From positions 19,970,586-20,034,585 of the forward strand of contig CM030707.1 in assembly GCA_017979445.1 (NCBI GenBank): a DNA stretch of 64,000 bases. Reading direction: 5' to 3'. Each line of letters begins with the position of its first letter. Within the stretch, counting starts at the first letter, position 1. This stretch comes from Akebia trifoliata (Eukaryota; Streptophyta; Magnoliopsida; Ranunculales; Lardizabalaceae). Of this stretch, positions 1 to 11,271 are shown one piece after another. The notes beneath the pieces are model-generated. The model searched no databases, was not told the origin of the DNA, and worked only from the letters and a program-made list of their open reading frames with translations. Made by a program: the position numbers and the translations under genes.

Positions 1-652
1 TTTGTTTTTTAAGGTTAGGTTTGATTGAAAATTTGATTAAAGATGAAGGGTATTTTGGAAGATGAAAGGTATTTTGGAAGATAAAAGGTATTTTGGTAAA
101 GATGAAGGGTATTTGGTAATTTCCTTTTTTTTTTTTTAAGGTTAAGTTGAGTTGGAAATTTGATTAAAGATAAAGGGTATTTTGGAAGATGATGGGTATT
201 TTGGTAAAGATAAAGGGTATTTTGATAATTCCCTTCTGTTTTTTAAGGTTAAGTTTGATTGAAAATTTGATTAAAGATGAAGGGTATTTTGGAAGATGAA
301 GAATATTTTGGTAACCTCCTTTTGTTTTTTAAAGTTAAGTTTGTTTGAAAATTTGATTAAAGATGAAGAGCATTTTAGTAATCTCATTTCATTTTTTAAG
401 GTGAAGTTTGGTTGGAAATTTGATTAAAGATGAAGGGTATTTTGGTAACTACACTTAAGCCGTTTTACTTTTTTTAGCTTCCCGCAAAAGTCATTTGAAG
501 AAGCCCCTCTTGGACGACTTCTTTTACAAGCTACTTTTGGACTTCAATTAAAATCCGCGGGAGCCAAAAAAGCCTAAACGAACATCATTTATCTGGCTTT
601 TTTGGTTTAAAAGCAAAAAAAACAGGCTCCTGAAACTCAAACGAACAGGGCT
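1..652 (+). repeat. Arm of large foldback element, minisatellite-bearing (copy 0, partial)
   Basis: The stretch consists of degenerate ~60-65 bp tandem units built on AAGATGAAGGGTATTTTGG and TTTTTTAAGGTTAAGTTTG. It is followed at ~480-652 by the conserved terminal part (CTTCCCGCAAAAGTCATTTG to CTGAAACTCAAACGAACAGG). It is the right arm of the same family as 5150-6255 and foldbacks B, C and D, cut by the window edge. Confidence 0.8.
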
Positions 653-902
653 TACGCTTCTTGAAGAGCTAAAGAGAACAAGACACTGAGTCTAGAAGGC
701 CTATTACATCCAAGTCTATTCTTTGTCCCATACTGATTTTTGTATGACAATAGCAGAAATTTTGGTGTGTTCTCACTATTGCAAATTGATGCAGTGCTCC
801 AGGTCATTGAAATTTTGTATCAATTCATAACAACCACATCTATCAATAAAAAATAATAATAATATAAAACACATCTAAGTATATTTGTGCATTGCAATAT
901 AT

Positions 903-1217
903 GGGAAGGTGTTCAAGGGCCATATCCAAAACCAAACATTGTGCCAAACATTTTTCAATATATGGGAGATCATCCTCACCAAAAATCAGCCCATGCCAAA
1001 ATTTCTAACCCCATCAAAAGTGGTTTCCAAAAAAATTGACAATCCTCTATTCTTCAACTTGTAATTTGGCGTTAGAAGTTTCCAAATGGGCTGATTGTTG
1101 GTGAGGATGATCTCCTCACTATAGAGATCATACTTACAAAAAATCAGCCCATTCCAAAACTTCTAACCCATATAGGAAACAAACTGTTGTCATACGTATT
1201 GTCCCTTGAACCATCCC
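903..1217. mobile_element. Double-hairpin MITE, Mutator-like (copy a)
   Basis: The ends are inverted (GGGAAGGTGTTCAAGGGCCA and TTGTCCCTTGAACCATCCC). Inside are copies of the block TGATTTTTGGTGAGGATGAT and its complement, flanking a spacer with ATTGACAATCC. The flanks (GCAATATAT and GTATATATA) are an imperfect match to a 9-bp TSD. Same family as 13279-13688 and 42953-43318. Confidence 0.7.
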
Positions 1218-1227
1218 GTATATATAT

Positions 1228-1422
1228 GGGTGGTGTTCAACGGCCAACGTTAGGGAGCCAATCTTGTCTTATATGGCTTAAAAGATTTGGATTGAGCTGA
1301 TTTTTTGTGAGGATGATCTCCTCTCCTCACAAAAAATCAGCCCAATCTGAAACTTCTAATTACAAATTATCGGTAAAAAATTGACTGTCCACAATCTAAT
1401 CACTTTTGATGGGGTTAGATGG
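1228..1422. mobile_element. Double-hairpin MITE, truncated (copy b)
   Basis: It starts GGGTGGTGTTCAACGGCCAA immediately after copy a. It contains one full hairpin (TGTGAGGATGATCTCCTC then TCCTCACAAAAAATCAGCCC) and the central spacer. The second half is missing where the next element (1423-2032) begins. Confidence 0.6.
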
Positions 1423-2032
1423 GGAATGTTAATGTCCAAGACCTCATGGGGACATTAGCATTCTCCACCACATTCACTTTCCAATAATACCCTTACCCAG
1501 TTTATCTTTTAGTGAAAAAGACAATGGTATGCTGATCTTTTACATAATAAATGTTTAGGGTATTTTAGTCTTTAGATTTTGTAAGCAATAGTGTCACATC
1601 GCCTGGTTATCATGATCTTGGGCTATATATAAACCTGGGGCAATCCTCACCTTACAAGCCGGTTTTGTGAGAATGAGTTAGGCCCATGGGCTTCTACATA
1701 GCATCAGAGCGAGTAACCATAGGGATGTAAGAGACACGTTAGACGTGAGGAGGAGTGTGAGTGATAGTCCTACATCACCTGGGTATCATGACCTTGGGCT
1801 ATATATAAACCTGGGAGAACCCTCACCTTTCAAGCAGGTTTTTTGATGATGAGTTAGGCCCATGGGTTTCTACCGATTTAAAAACATTTTTGGCAGTAAA
1901 TGTTTTGGCAATCAATGCGAACAAGCATTTATTATATATAACTAAAAAACAAAATGGACAAGAGTATTATTGAAAAGTAAATGCGGTGGAGAATGTTAAT
2001 GTCCCCATGAGGTCTTGGACGTTAGCATTCTC
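1423..2032. mobile_element. MITE with ~50-bp inverted ends, host of a TRIM
   Basis: The left end GGAATGTTAATGTCCAAGAC continues through CTCATGGGGACATTAGCATT and CTCCACC. It is matched in inverted orientation by the right end (GGTGGAGAATGTTAATGTCC to GGACGTTAGCATTCTC). The TRIM at 1586-1874 sits inside. No clear TSD was found. Confidence 0.7.
1586..1874 (+). mobile_element. TRIM-type miniature LTR retrotransposon
   Basis: Two direct repeats of ~112 bp (1586-1698 and 1762-1874) share the order ACATC, CTTGGGCTATATATAAACCT, CTCACC and GAGTTAGGCCCATGGG. They flank only ~63 bp. That internal part begins with GCATCAGAGC, resembling the initiator-Met tRNA primer-binding site TGGTATCAGAGC. It ends with a purine-rich GAGGAGGAGTG before the second LTR. 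There is no coding capacity, so it would move only by using another element's enzymes. Confidence 0.75.
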
Positions 2033-2033
2033 T

Positions 2034-2056
2034 TATATATATATATATATATATAT
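2034..2056. repeat. (AT)n microsatellite
   Basis: Uninterrupted AT dinucleotide run. Confidence 0.95.
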
Positions 2057-2059
2057 GGA

Positions 2060-2205
2060 TTCGTTTCGACGATCAAAATTAGGGAACCAAAATTTGTATA
2101 TGTGAGTTACAAGTTTCGGAATGGGCTGACCATAGAGATCATCCTCACAAAAAATCAGCCCATTCGTAAGACAACTTTTGGCTCCCAATTTTGGTTGTCA
2201 AATGG
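2060..2205. mobile_element. Short relative of the double-hairpin MITE (copy c)
   Basis: Outer inverted repeats are GACGATCAAAATTAGGGAAC and, at the other end, GGCTCCCAATTTTGGTTGTC. They enclose GAATGGGCTGACC and GATCATCCTCACAAAAAATC, the family core. Confidence 0.6.
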
Positions 2206-2216
2206 GGCCCTATATA

Positions 2217-2239
2217 TGTGTGTGTGTGTGTGTGTGTGT
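2217..2239. repeat. (TG)n microsatellite
   Basis: Uninterrupted TG dinucleotide run. Confidence 0.95.
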
Positions 2240-3200
2240 ATTTCCTAGATTTCTCGACTTCAGTATTTTCATTGTTCTAGGACTATTTGTGCACAATCAA
2301 ATAAATTGATTTTCTACACCTAACAAAAGTGAGCCTAACATTCATAAGGTCAATGACCCAAAAAGTCTTCATGGAATTTATGAGGTGTAACATCAAACTT
2401 TTGGTGCCATGGGGGCATCAAAATTGAACCGTGCATGTGGGCGGGGACAAATAAATTTGGGTGTGGAGGTCAGGTGTGCGGGGATTAGTTTTCAAAGACA
2501 ATGAAAAGTGGAAAACATCTTAGACCTTTTTTTAGGAGATTATAGGAAGTCCCTCTCTTTTGACCAAAGTAGGGGAAAACTTATTTTCCTTATCTATTTT
2601 CTAATTGACCCAAACACCAAAAAAGCCTCTTTTCTAGAGAAGCCTTTTGTTTTTTTCTTTATTTGGTTGCAAACCAAACAAAGCCTACGTGCATAGTCTC
2701 CATTGACTTGAATCTACTTCCAGATGCACTGTGGTTTGTTTTCAATGAGATTTGGCAAACTATTAGGATCAAATATTTTTGTTAATATTTATCAGCATCA
2801 TTTTCCTAGAATAAGTCCAAGAATGTCAAGCTTTGTCAGACTCAATCGTTTTTTGTTGGAATGACAATGAATACAAATTTTCATGCAAGTGTCATCTTTC
2901 TAAACTTCCACCTTTGTCAAAGGACCAGAAAAACAAACTCATGCGCATTAAGGAACCTAAACCTTGATCAAATTTTTCATCTATGCTTTTTGAGTGTTGT
3001 AACAGAGACAATAGATATGAGTTGGTGACTAACACTCTTCTAGTGGAAGGAATGGGACAAAATGACTGATCAGAGGCTAGACTAGGGAAGAAAACTTAAA
3101 GAATCCTTCAAAGTCTAGATGACAAGGAGAATATCAAAATAAAATTTTCTTTAGTTTATCAAGAAAAATATTGTATTTATAAGAAAAACATTAACAAAGA
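2240..3200. other. Unassigned intergenic sequence
   Basis: No gene, inverted-repeat element or RNA was recognised. The 62-codon open frame near 2508 has no recognisable motif. The distal part may belong to the LINE relic that follows. Confidence 0.4.
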
Positions 3201-3219
3201 TCCTTCTTTTCCAGGAATA

Positions 3220-3760
3220 ATCTGAGGCTGTTTTACCATCTTTCTAAAGTATCTTCCTTCATTTGGACTGCAATGATGGAAAAAAATACTCATATTGGAT
3301 CACATATTCCAACTTGCAATTGTGTGCTTGATGTGCCAAGCTATGGAGCAATAAATTCACCATTTTTCATTCACAACCACTTTGCTCTTGGGTTGTGGAT
3401 CATCTTATGTAAGTTGTTTTGTAAATTGTAGGTATGGTCTTCCCCAAGAAAAATTACAAATTATTCCTTGGTTGGCAATCTAACGTCTTTTCTCCTTGAA
3501 GGAACATCCTATAAAAACTTTTCTCCTTTCACCATTGCTTGATCTATTTTGATTTGGAGGGAGAAGAATTATTTTCCATAAAAATAATGAATGTTTTTTG
3601 GATGTGAAATCAAAGATAAAGGCCATTCTTTACAAATGATCTATATCAAGAGTAAATTTAAGGGGCCTTGGTTTGATGAATTTGTACATAGATGGGATGA
3701 TATAATGTGAAAAGCTTCCTTCTAGCTCTTTTTATTGCGACTTTGTGATAACCTCTCTCA
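3220..3760 (+). pseudogene. Possible LINE reverse-transcriptase C-terminal relic
   Basis: With stops and frameshifts, the plus strand reads SSFIWTAMMEKNT, then a cysteine-containing stretch, then NHFALGLWIILCKLF, and later ILIWREKNYF. The order resembles the zf-RVT tail of plant L1-type elements (FxWxA...C..C...H..C...LW..., then IWxERN). A T-run and likely antisense 3' tail follow at 3867. The match is weak and divergent. Confidence 0.45.
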
Positions 3761-3866
3761 CTAGAGTTTCCCTATATTTCTAGCATCTATTATACTCATA
3801 TAGGCTTTGAAACAAAAGTGACTGTTGTGTTTTGTTTAGTATGTGGGACTATTCATAACATATCTC

Positions 3867-4200
3867 TTTAGTTTTTTTTTTTTTTTTTTTATGTAAATTG
3901 TAATTTTATTGATAAGTCGAGAAAACCAACGCGGATACAACTGATAAAAGCACTACATGTCCTGAGTCCAAACATAGACGATGCCATTTAAACAGAAAAT
4001 TCTCAAAAAAATACCCCTTTGGCCTCCTCAAAAAGCTTACACAAGAAGAACAAGAAAACTAAAATGTTATTAACTTCTTGGAGAGATTGCACATTTACTT
4101 CAAAAGTTCTGCTATTCCTTTCCTTCCAGAATATTTCCTTATTAGTTAAATTGATTCAAAGTGACTGTTAATGAACATTTCGTACATTGAAACTCTGATT
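3867..4200 (-). mobile_element. Probable antisense retroposon 3' tail (T-run plus UTR)
   Basis: A run of ~22 T at 3869-3890 is followed by ATGTAAATTGTAATTTTATTG and unique sequence. Read from the other strand this is an A-tailed 3' end preceded by TCAATAAAAT. The same arrangement occurs at 56318-56420. Confidence 0.4.
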
Positions 4201-4418
4201 AATTACTTCTTCTTTTTTAGTATTGGAAAGGGATCAAATTCACTGAATTCAATTCAATCTTGTACATGCACACAGAAGTGAAACAACAGATCAAAATTAA
4301 ACCAAACACAATCAATTAAAAAACAAGATCACCCATTTTTCAATTAAAACAAAAAACCCTAATTTTGTAGAAGAAAGAAACCCAATAATGGGGAAAAAAA
4401 TTAGTAAGATTAATGTAC

Positions 4419-4450
4419 CTGGAAGGGGTTTCTCCTCCATCTCCAAGCAT
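4419..4450 (-). other. Possible first coding exon of an unrecognised gene
   Basis: On the minus strand, ATG at 4450 reads MLGDGGETPSR and runs straight into AG|GTACAT, a plausible 5' splice donor at 4418. The sequence upstream (4451-4600) is CT-rich and contains CCCTAG-type motifs, like a plant 5' UTR. No later exon was found toward lower coordinates: that interval becomes LINE debris. It may be a truncated gene or a captured promoter with its first exon. The product is not recognised. Confidence 0.3.
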
Positions 4451-4599
4451 TTTTTTTTCCTGTTTTTGATCTGTGAGATCGAAATCAATCTCTGGTTTTC
4501 AAAGATCTTCCTCTAGGGCTTATCTTATAAGAAGAAATAGAGCAGAGAACCCTAGAATTTAGTTGTAGAATCGTCAAGAAGACAAACGTATCAGACCTT

Positions 4600-5140
4600 C
4601 AAGTTGGCCAAAGTGTTTGTTTTTTAACAGAAGCAACGGAAGCAGTAGTTATTATTAACTCCCTTTTCACGGAAACTGACATGAGTACTCCACAATGATA
4701 AACTAGAGTGCACCGACAGTGGTAGACTCGTGCACTAATTCGGTCCGGTTGTAATCCAAAAACCATAGACTAGGGCCTAAAATGGGTTGGAGTCGGGTCG
4801 GATCTATGTATATCATATTCACATCCTGATTTCTTGATATCGATTTGGATTCTAATAACTAATACCGTGTCAGGATCCAACTTGATTGGTTGGATAATTT
4901 TCAAACGTTTTGACCTTTTTTATCTATATTTTATTTTTTATTTTTAACTTATAGTACTATTCGATTTTATCATTAATTCATTATGCTCTTTCATTTTTTA
5001 AGAATTCGTGTTTTAAAAAGATAGTGAAAAAGAATATTTTGAAAAACTTAGAAGTATATTCTTTAAAGTAATATATATTCCACTCCGAATGGATCCAGAT
5101 TGGATCTAGACCCAAGTTGGTCAAGGGACTTTACGGGTCT
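4600..5140. other. Unassigned AT-rich intergenic sequence
   Basis: No coding sequence or paired repeat ends recognised. It contains degenerate GGATCCAGATTGGATC motifs like those in the subterminal parts of the nearby hAT-like elements. Confidence 0.4.
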
Positions 5141-5149
5141 ATTCTTTAC

Positions 5150-6255
5150 AAAAGTCAACTTTAGCTCCAAAAACTAGTTTTTAGAAGAAGCTGAAGTCTA
5201 AAGCCTGAAAAGTCACATCCATCAGAAATTTATTCATTACAGAAGCACATAAGCCAGAAATTTATGTCCGTTTGATAATTTTTTATTGTTGGATTTTGAT
5301 AAAATCACTATAATACCCTTAATATTTATAATGCACAAAAAATGAGTAGAATACCTTAATAAATATATAATTACATTAAATATATATAAATTTAATAAAT
5401 TTATATTAAAAAATTATAAAAATAATTTTATAATTTTATAATTTTATAATTCTATCGAAAATTCAACAGCATCTCCTCTTAAGAATGAACATATGACAAA
5501 GAAAATACTTGCATAATACACAATCCAACATCCACATAAAAATGAAGGGTGTTTTGATAATAAAGTAGTGATAATGAATTACTTTTAATCTTGGTTGTAA
5601 AGATGAAAGGTATTTTGATAATTCTATTTTATTTTTTAAGGTTAAGTTTAGTTGAAAATTTGATTAAAGATAAAGGGTATTGTGGTAAAGATGAAGGGTA
5701 TTTCAGTAATTCCCTTTTATTTCTTAAGGTTAAGTTTAGGTAAAAATGAAGGGTATTTTGGTAATTCTTTTTTATTTTTTAAGGTTGAGTTTGGTTGAAA
5801 ATTTAATTAAAGATGAAAGATATTTTGGTAATTAGTAAAGATTATAGGTATTTTGGTAATTCATTTTTATTTGTTACAGTTAAGTTTGGTTGAAAATTCA
5901 ATTAAAGATGAAGGATATTTTGGTAAAAATGAAGGTTATTTTAGAATATGAAGGGTATTTTAGTAATCTCATTTCATTTTTCAAGGTTAAATTTAATTGG
6001 AAATTTAATTAAAGATGAAGAGTATTTTCGTAACTATACTTGAATCATTTTACATTTTTGACTTCCCGCAAAAGCCATTTGAAGAAGTCCCTCTTGGGCG
6101 ACTTCTTTTAAGAGCCAATTTTGGGCTTTAATTGAAATCCATAAGAAGTCAAAAAAGTCCAAACAAACATCATTTTCCTGACTTTTTTTGGCTTAAAAGT
6201 AGAATTAAAAAAAAAATAAAAACTGGCTCTTGAAGCTCAAAAGAACAAGGCCTAA
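5150..6255 (+). repeat. Large foldback element, right arm (copy A)
   Basis: It starts near the element centre (CTAGTTTTTAGAAGAAGC, then CACATCCATCAGAAATTTAT). It runs through the AT-rich core (ATCGAAAATTCAACAGCATC), the minisatellite of AAGGGTATTTTGG units (5540-6050), and ends in CTTGAAGCTCAAAAGAACA and AGGCC. The left arm is absent. Confidence 0.75.
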
Positions 6256-6616
6256 ATCTTTCTTATTTATAATTTAAATTTGATAGGAAAAGATTGACTC
6301 GATCGCGTTGAATCAGAATTGGTAGTAGCCATTCCGATCCCAAAGTCCCTTATTTTTGAAAAAATGACACATTGGAGTATCTGATAGTTCAGCTAGAGAA
6401 CTAAATCATTTGCCCCACATGTCCTTCATGGGTTAAGCTTTAACATGAAAGAAATAGGGTATTGATCACAAGCACATGCCTCGTGTGTTGATCCGGTCAT
6501 ACCACTCCTTGTGACACATTTTTTTGGTCCAATGACCCATTAATTGGCTAGTAGCTATAGGGCTATCAATAGATCGGATCATATCTGAAATCCAATCCAT
6601 GTTTATCATATAATTA

Positions 6617-6805
6617 GGGGTGGCAATGGGTCGGGTTGGGTCATGTTTGTGCAATGTTGGGGTAAGGGTATTATGAAAATTTACCAAACCCAACCCATTA
6701 AATACTCGTGTCAAAAACTTAAACCCAAACCCAACCCATTTGCAAATAGATATACTTGACCCAACTCATGTATAACCTATTTAATAAAATTCTAATCTTT
6801 ATTTG

Positions 6806-6852
<47 letters not shown>

Positions 6853-7485
6853 CTTTTAAGTTTGTAGAATTTTTTTATCATGTTTTTTTATGGCTTAAGG
6901 TGATATGGTAGTTAATAGGGAAAGTGTTTTTCAATATTATTATTGTTATAACTATTATTATTGTTGTTGTTGGTTAAGCAAAATGTATTTCATTATCACA
7001 TGAGACATAATGGCCTTATTTGAAAGATCTTAAATCTTATTGATAGTTATTTTGTCAATATAAGAAATCAAACACTACATACCTTTAGATTTTAAGGGAA
7101 AAAATATATATAAATATAAATAAATAACTTATTAAGAAAAATATATTTTTTCTCAAACTAAAGCTTAACCATTTATTAATTTAAAAATATCTTAAAACAT
7201 CATTTATATTTTATAGAATTTCATATAAAAAAATGTATTATGAAAAAGTTCTGGGAAATTTTTAAAAAAAATGAGCAATTTAAAAAATTCTTAAATAATT
7301 ATTGATATATTTAAAATTACATGTTAATGACAGAATAACTAAACGTGTCTGAACAGGTCGGGTGAGTTGATTGCCAAAACCCAAACCCACCCCATTTAAT
7401 AATTGTGTTAGACGGATTGACATTATTTTGACCCAAACCCACTAGCTTCATGTCATGTTCACGGGTCATATTGAGATTGCCACCC
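6617..7485. mobile_element. hAT-like element nested in 6560-8036
   Basis: It begins GGGGTGGCAATGGGTCGGGT and ends GGGTCATATTGAGATTGCCA plus CCC, an inverted pair (GGGTGGCAAT). Subterminal sequence is rich in GACCCAA/CCCAACCC. It includes the (TA)n tract at 6809-6849. Confidence 0.6.
6809..6849. repeat. (TA)n microsatellite
   Basis: About 20 uninterrupted TA units. Confidence 0.95.
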
Positions 7486-7594
7486 TCACATACAACTCTC
7501 GAGAATGAATCAACCATGTCTGATCCAATAGGGATCCGATATGACAAAATATGAAAAAGTATGTAAATTATATTATAAATTTTATTTTAGAAAA

Positions 7595-7860
7595 AATTAC
7601 TTAATAGTCCTCGATGTTTACTTTTCGTTCAATTTATTCCTTGACTTTTACGGGTTATCAAAATAGTCTATTTAGTAAATCTCTCTTTTCAAAATGGTCA
7701 TTGAACCTTATTCTAAACATTTCTCATTATTGAAATGTCCAGAGTGGGATTCATAGACTGTTTTGAAAAGAAGGATTTATTAAATGGCCTACTTTGATAA
7801 CCTATGAAAGTCTATGACTAATTTGAAAAAAAAGTTAGCGTCAAGGACTATTAAGTAATT
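7595..7860. mobile_element. Foldback MITE, 266 bp
   Basis: The ends AATTACTTAATAGTCCTCGA and TCAAGGACTATTAAGTAATT are inverted copies. Internal sequence is also partly self-complementary (TTTCAAAATGGTCATTGAAC). Confidence 0.75.
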
Positions 7861-8039
7861 GTTCCTTTATTTTATGCGTAAGTTTATCTAGATTTTCTAC
7901 ATCAAACTGGCTTTGATCTGATCTGGTTCTCAGATTAGGTGGATGCTAATATTGAGATCCAACAAAATCCAATCTAACCCTCATCGGATTGGTTTTGGGT
8001 CTAATTCGATCCAGACTTGATCCATTGACATCCCTACCA

Positions 8040-8328
8040 ACTATGGCTGCCAATGGATCGGATAAGATCTGAAATCCGATGATTTAAGTCATGGATCAAA
8101 GATTTGGGATCATATAAGGATTTTATCTTTTAAGAATCTGATTCGATAACATATTAAATCGGTATGGATCAATCATATATAAATTTATGAAATTTCTTCA
8201 TATATTGTATGACAAGTTTAATTTTATCTGATTCGGATCTGTTGGATCAGATCTGGATATTTTGATAAAACCTAATCCGACAATGATTCAAAATAATTCT
8301 TTACAGAACAATTGATAGCCCTAGCTAA
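8040..8328. mobile_element. Small hAT-like MITE
   Basis: The ends CTATGGCTGCCAATGG and CAATTGATAGCCCTAG are roughly inverted. The interior is full of GATCTGAAATCC/GGATCAGATC motifs like its neighbour at 6560-8036. Confidence 0.45.
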
Positions 8329-8329
8329 A

Positions 8330-9590
8330 ACGAACACTTCAAACAAGTCAGATTAGTCAAAAGATTGATAGGTAACGATCATCGATCAATCAAAATAGAC
8401 AGATGTCACCATGTGATGGGACATGGTGCAAGTGTGCAATAATCACGTTGATGCTTTCTTTGACGACACACTTAAGTAAGTACAAATAAGAGCAAAATTA
8501 AAAAAATTAAAAAAAAAAAGCATTAATTCAATAGATTTGATTTTTGATCGAGATATGCGTTAATCATATTTGACCATCATGATTGAGTTGTATAAGGTCT
8601 TAAGGAAAAAATGCTAATAATATTGGAATTATTAGTCCGGCAGTAAATAAAATTACATTAAATCTTATTTAAAAATTAAAAATTAAAAAATAATTTTCAA
8701 ATAATAATTATAATAATAAATAAGATTCTTGTTACTTGGGAAATTTGATTCATACTCAGAGAATCCAATTATTGTTCATAGTCGGATTTTAGAATCCAAT
8801 GCTTCGTTGGATTTTGAAGTTACTCTCAATGGAATCAGAAATCAGTGAAAAATCAAAAATAAGGCAAAACTTGTTTCTTACAAATTTGAAATTCGTTTAA
8901 TGTGCTTTTGAACTTTCGTATATAATATATCATTTTTCAAATTTAGAAATAAGGTGAAGAAAATGAGATTTGTGACTCTCAATTCTAAAATCTGTCATCA
9001 AAAATAGCTAAAAGATATGTGAAAAATCAATTTTGATAATTTGATTTTGAAAATTTGAAAAAGAGAATATGGATTCAAAAGCTAATAATCCAAATCTAAC
9101 GTCTACAAAGTTTAAAATATTCGATTAAAATAATTTAGTCTCAAAGAATATTTCCCTTTCAAGATATAAAGTAGAATACGCAGTTAATCCATGTTGCCCA
9201 TGTGTTCCAATCCATTGAATGACAATTTGAAATGTCCTCTGACAAGGTCTTAACGCCTCGGATGCTTTATGGCTCAGATGTTCTCACGATTAATAAATAA
9301 TTAAGGCCCCAATTATGTTCATTCCTTCGTTAATAAGACGGGGGGATAAGATAGAAAAAAAGATTGGGTGTGCAACACTAAATCAAGAATTAAATTGTGT
9401 GCCTTCTTTGATATATTACTAAGGATTTGTTATAAATAGTAGACTTTGAAGAATTTGATTTTACTAAGTACACATTGCACATGAAAAGAAATGATTGATA
9501 ACATCAACAATAAGTTCCAAAGTTGAACCATCAAAGTTGAAGACTAAAAAGAAAACGAACCAGAAGTCAAGTCAACTTAACTGGAGGGAA
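8330..9590. other. Unassigned AT-rich intergenic sequence
   Basis: No open frame of note and no paired ends recognised. It is single-copy within the window. Confidence 0.5.
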
Positions 9591-9843
9591 TATATCATAA
9601 TTACACCTTAACTTTTACTTATTACACCCCAATTTCTTAAATTATTTATCACACCCCAATTAAAGATTAAAACACACTCTTCAAACATTACAATGTTTTG
9701 GCTCAAATTATAGTATCAGCATTACAAAACATTATAACACTCGTTCAAACAATTTTAATTTTACTTTACAATTATGTTTAGGCTTATATAAAATCTTAAA
9801 CCCCAAAAGTAGAAATCTAGCAAAAGGAAAACAAACAAATAGG

Positions 9844-9957
9844 AGGAGCTTTTATTGGCATTCCAACTTTTACTTATTCTCAATCATTCACTTTTTTTCT
9901 TTTTTTTCTGTAATTGGGGCGTGATAAGCAAAAGTTGGAGTGCTAATAGCAGCTCTC
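9844..9957. mobile_element. Short foldback MITE opening module P1
   Basis: TTATTGGCATTCCAACTTTT and, at the other end, AAAAGTTGGAGTGCTAATAG are inverted. Equivalent copies lie at 29865-29970 and 39996-40100, with a truncated one at 16366-16443. Confidence 0.65.
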
Positions 9958-11271
9958 TATTTATAATAGGATAAATTACACTTTCATCCCATAGGACTTG
10001 GCATAATTCTATGTTGACCCCCCTAAACATTTTGATGACTGCAATTACCTCCCCTATAGTTTTGTAACGGGTTCACTTGCCCACTTTCTGCCTACTGGCC
10101 GTCAAACTAACACTTAAAATAAGAATAAGATTTTTGATTTTATAAAAGATTATTTTACCCTTATTATAATGTTGTCTTTTTCATAAATAATTTTTTTTTT
10201 CTCTAAAAAAATGGGTTGATGTGTGAGAGTTTGAAAATGTTTAGATGTGACCATTTTTATTTTACCTTTTTAATAAAAAAATAAAAATAAAATAAATAAA
10301 ATAGGAGGGTAAACTAGTAAAACGACCTTTAAATGAGGGTACAAATCTCATCTTGTTAAAATGAATGAGAGAAAAGAGAAGAGAGATCCGATGAGACTCT
10401 CACTCTCTCATTTAGGATTTTGTGAAGAATAATGATCTTTGGACCCCACCTCTATATGCTTCATATGCTCCTTGACATGGCATGTGCTAGAACTATAGAT
10501 TCTTTTCCTTGGGATACACAACTGCACATATTTATGGGGGTGTACAATTATATATCTTGAGGAAAAAATTTATAATTCTAGCACATGCCACATTAGGGAA
10601 AATGTGTCAGAGGGGCATCATAAAATCACAATTTTTTGTGAAAGATTAATGTTGGAGTGACTTCAATGGTGGACATTTTGATGTGGTGGCTAGTGCATGT
10701 CTGTAGATGCATTTTACTCGTATCTTGGAGAGATTCATTTATGGGCATGCACACACCACCATGTCAAGATGTCCCCCGTTGATGTCACTTTAGCACGATT
10801 TTTTATGAAATCTCTCTCTTTCTCTTAAATCCATCCAACTCTCTTTTTTCACCTTATGACAATGAATATTATTCCAACATTTCATCTAATTAAAATTTGT
10901 AGTCCTAAATAATATCAAACCTATGATAAGAATTAAACTTATAGGATTCATACTAGGCCGGGTATCACATGTGCATTAGAGATTTGGCATATATGGTACT
11001 CTAAGAGACGAATTGCCTCGCCCTGCTAATTGGACCTCCTCTTTAAAAATAACCATAATAATAATAGTATATAGAAAGTTTAGCCATTTTTTTTGGGAAC
11101 CTAATAGTTACCCATAAGACTAAAAAATGATAATATGCACCACGTGACATAGATTGATACTTGATGGAAGAGATCATGTTGTAATGCACTGTAGCACTAT
11201 ACTTGTGTGCATCACTCATGACCATAAGCAGTAGATCTGTCTGTGTGGGCCCTTTCATTATTAGCTATTCT

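Larger units (their letters stand above)
6560..8036. mobile_element. hAT-like non-autonomous element with nested insertions
   Basis: The left end AGGGCTATCAATAGATCGG and the right end TTGATCCATTGACATCCCT are inverted copies. The subterminal parts are rich in GATCTGATC/GGATCC-type motifs. It is interrupted by the elements at 6617-7485 and 7595-7860. No convincing 8-bp TSD could be placed. Confidence 0.5.

Noticed and set aside
1..650. Regularly spaced ~60-bp repeats as a CRISPR-like array
   Set aside because: The units are degenerate throughout with no distinct repeat/spacer structure, and the host is a plant.
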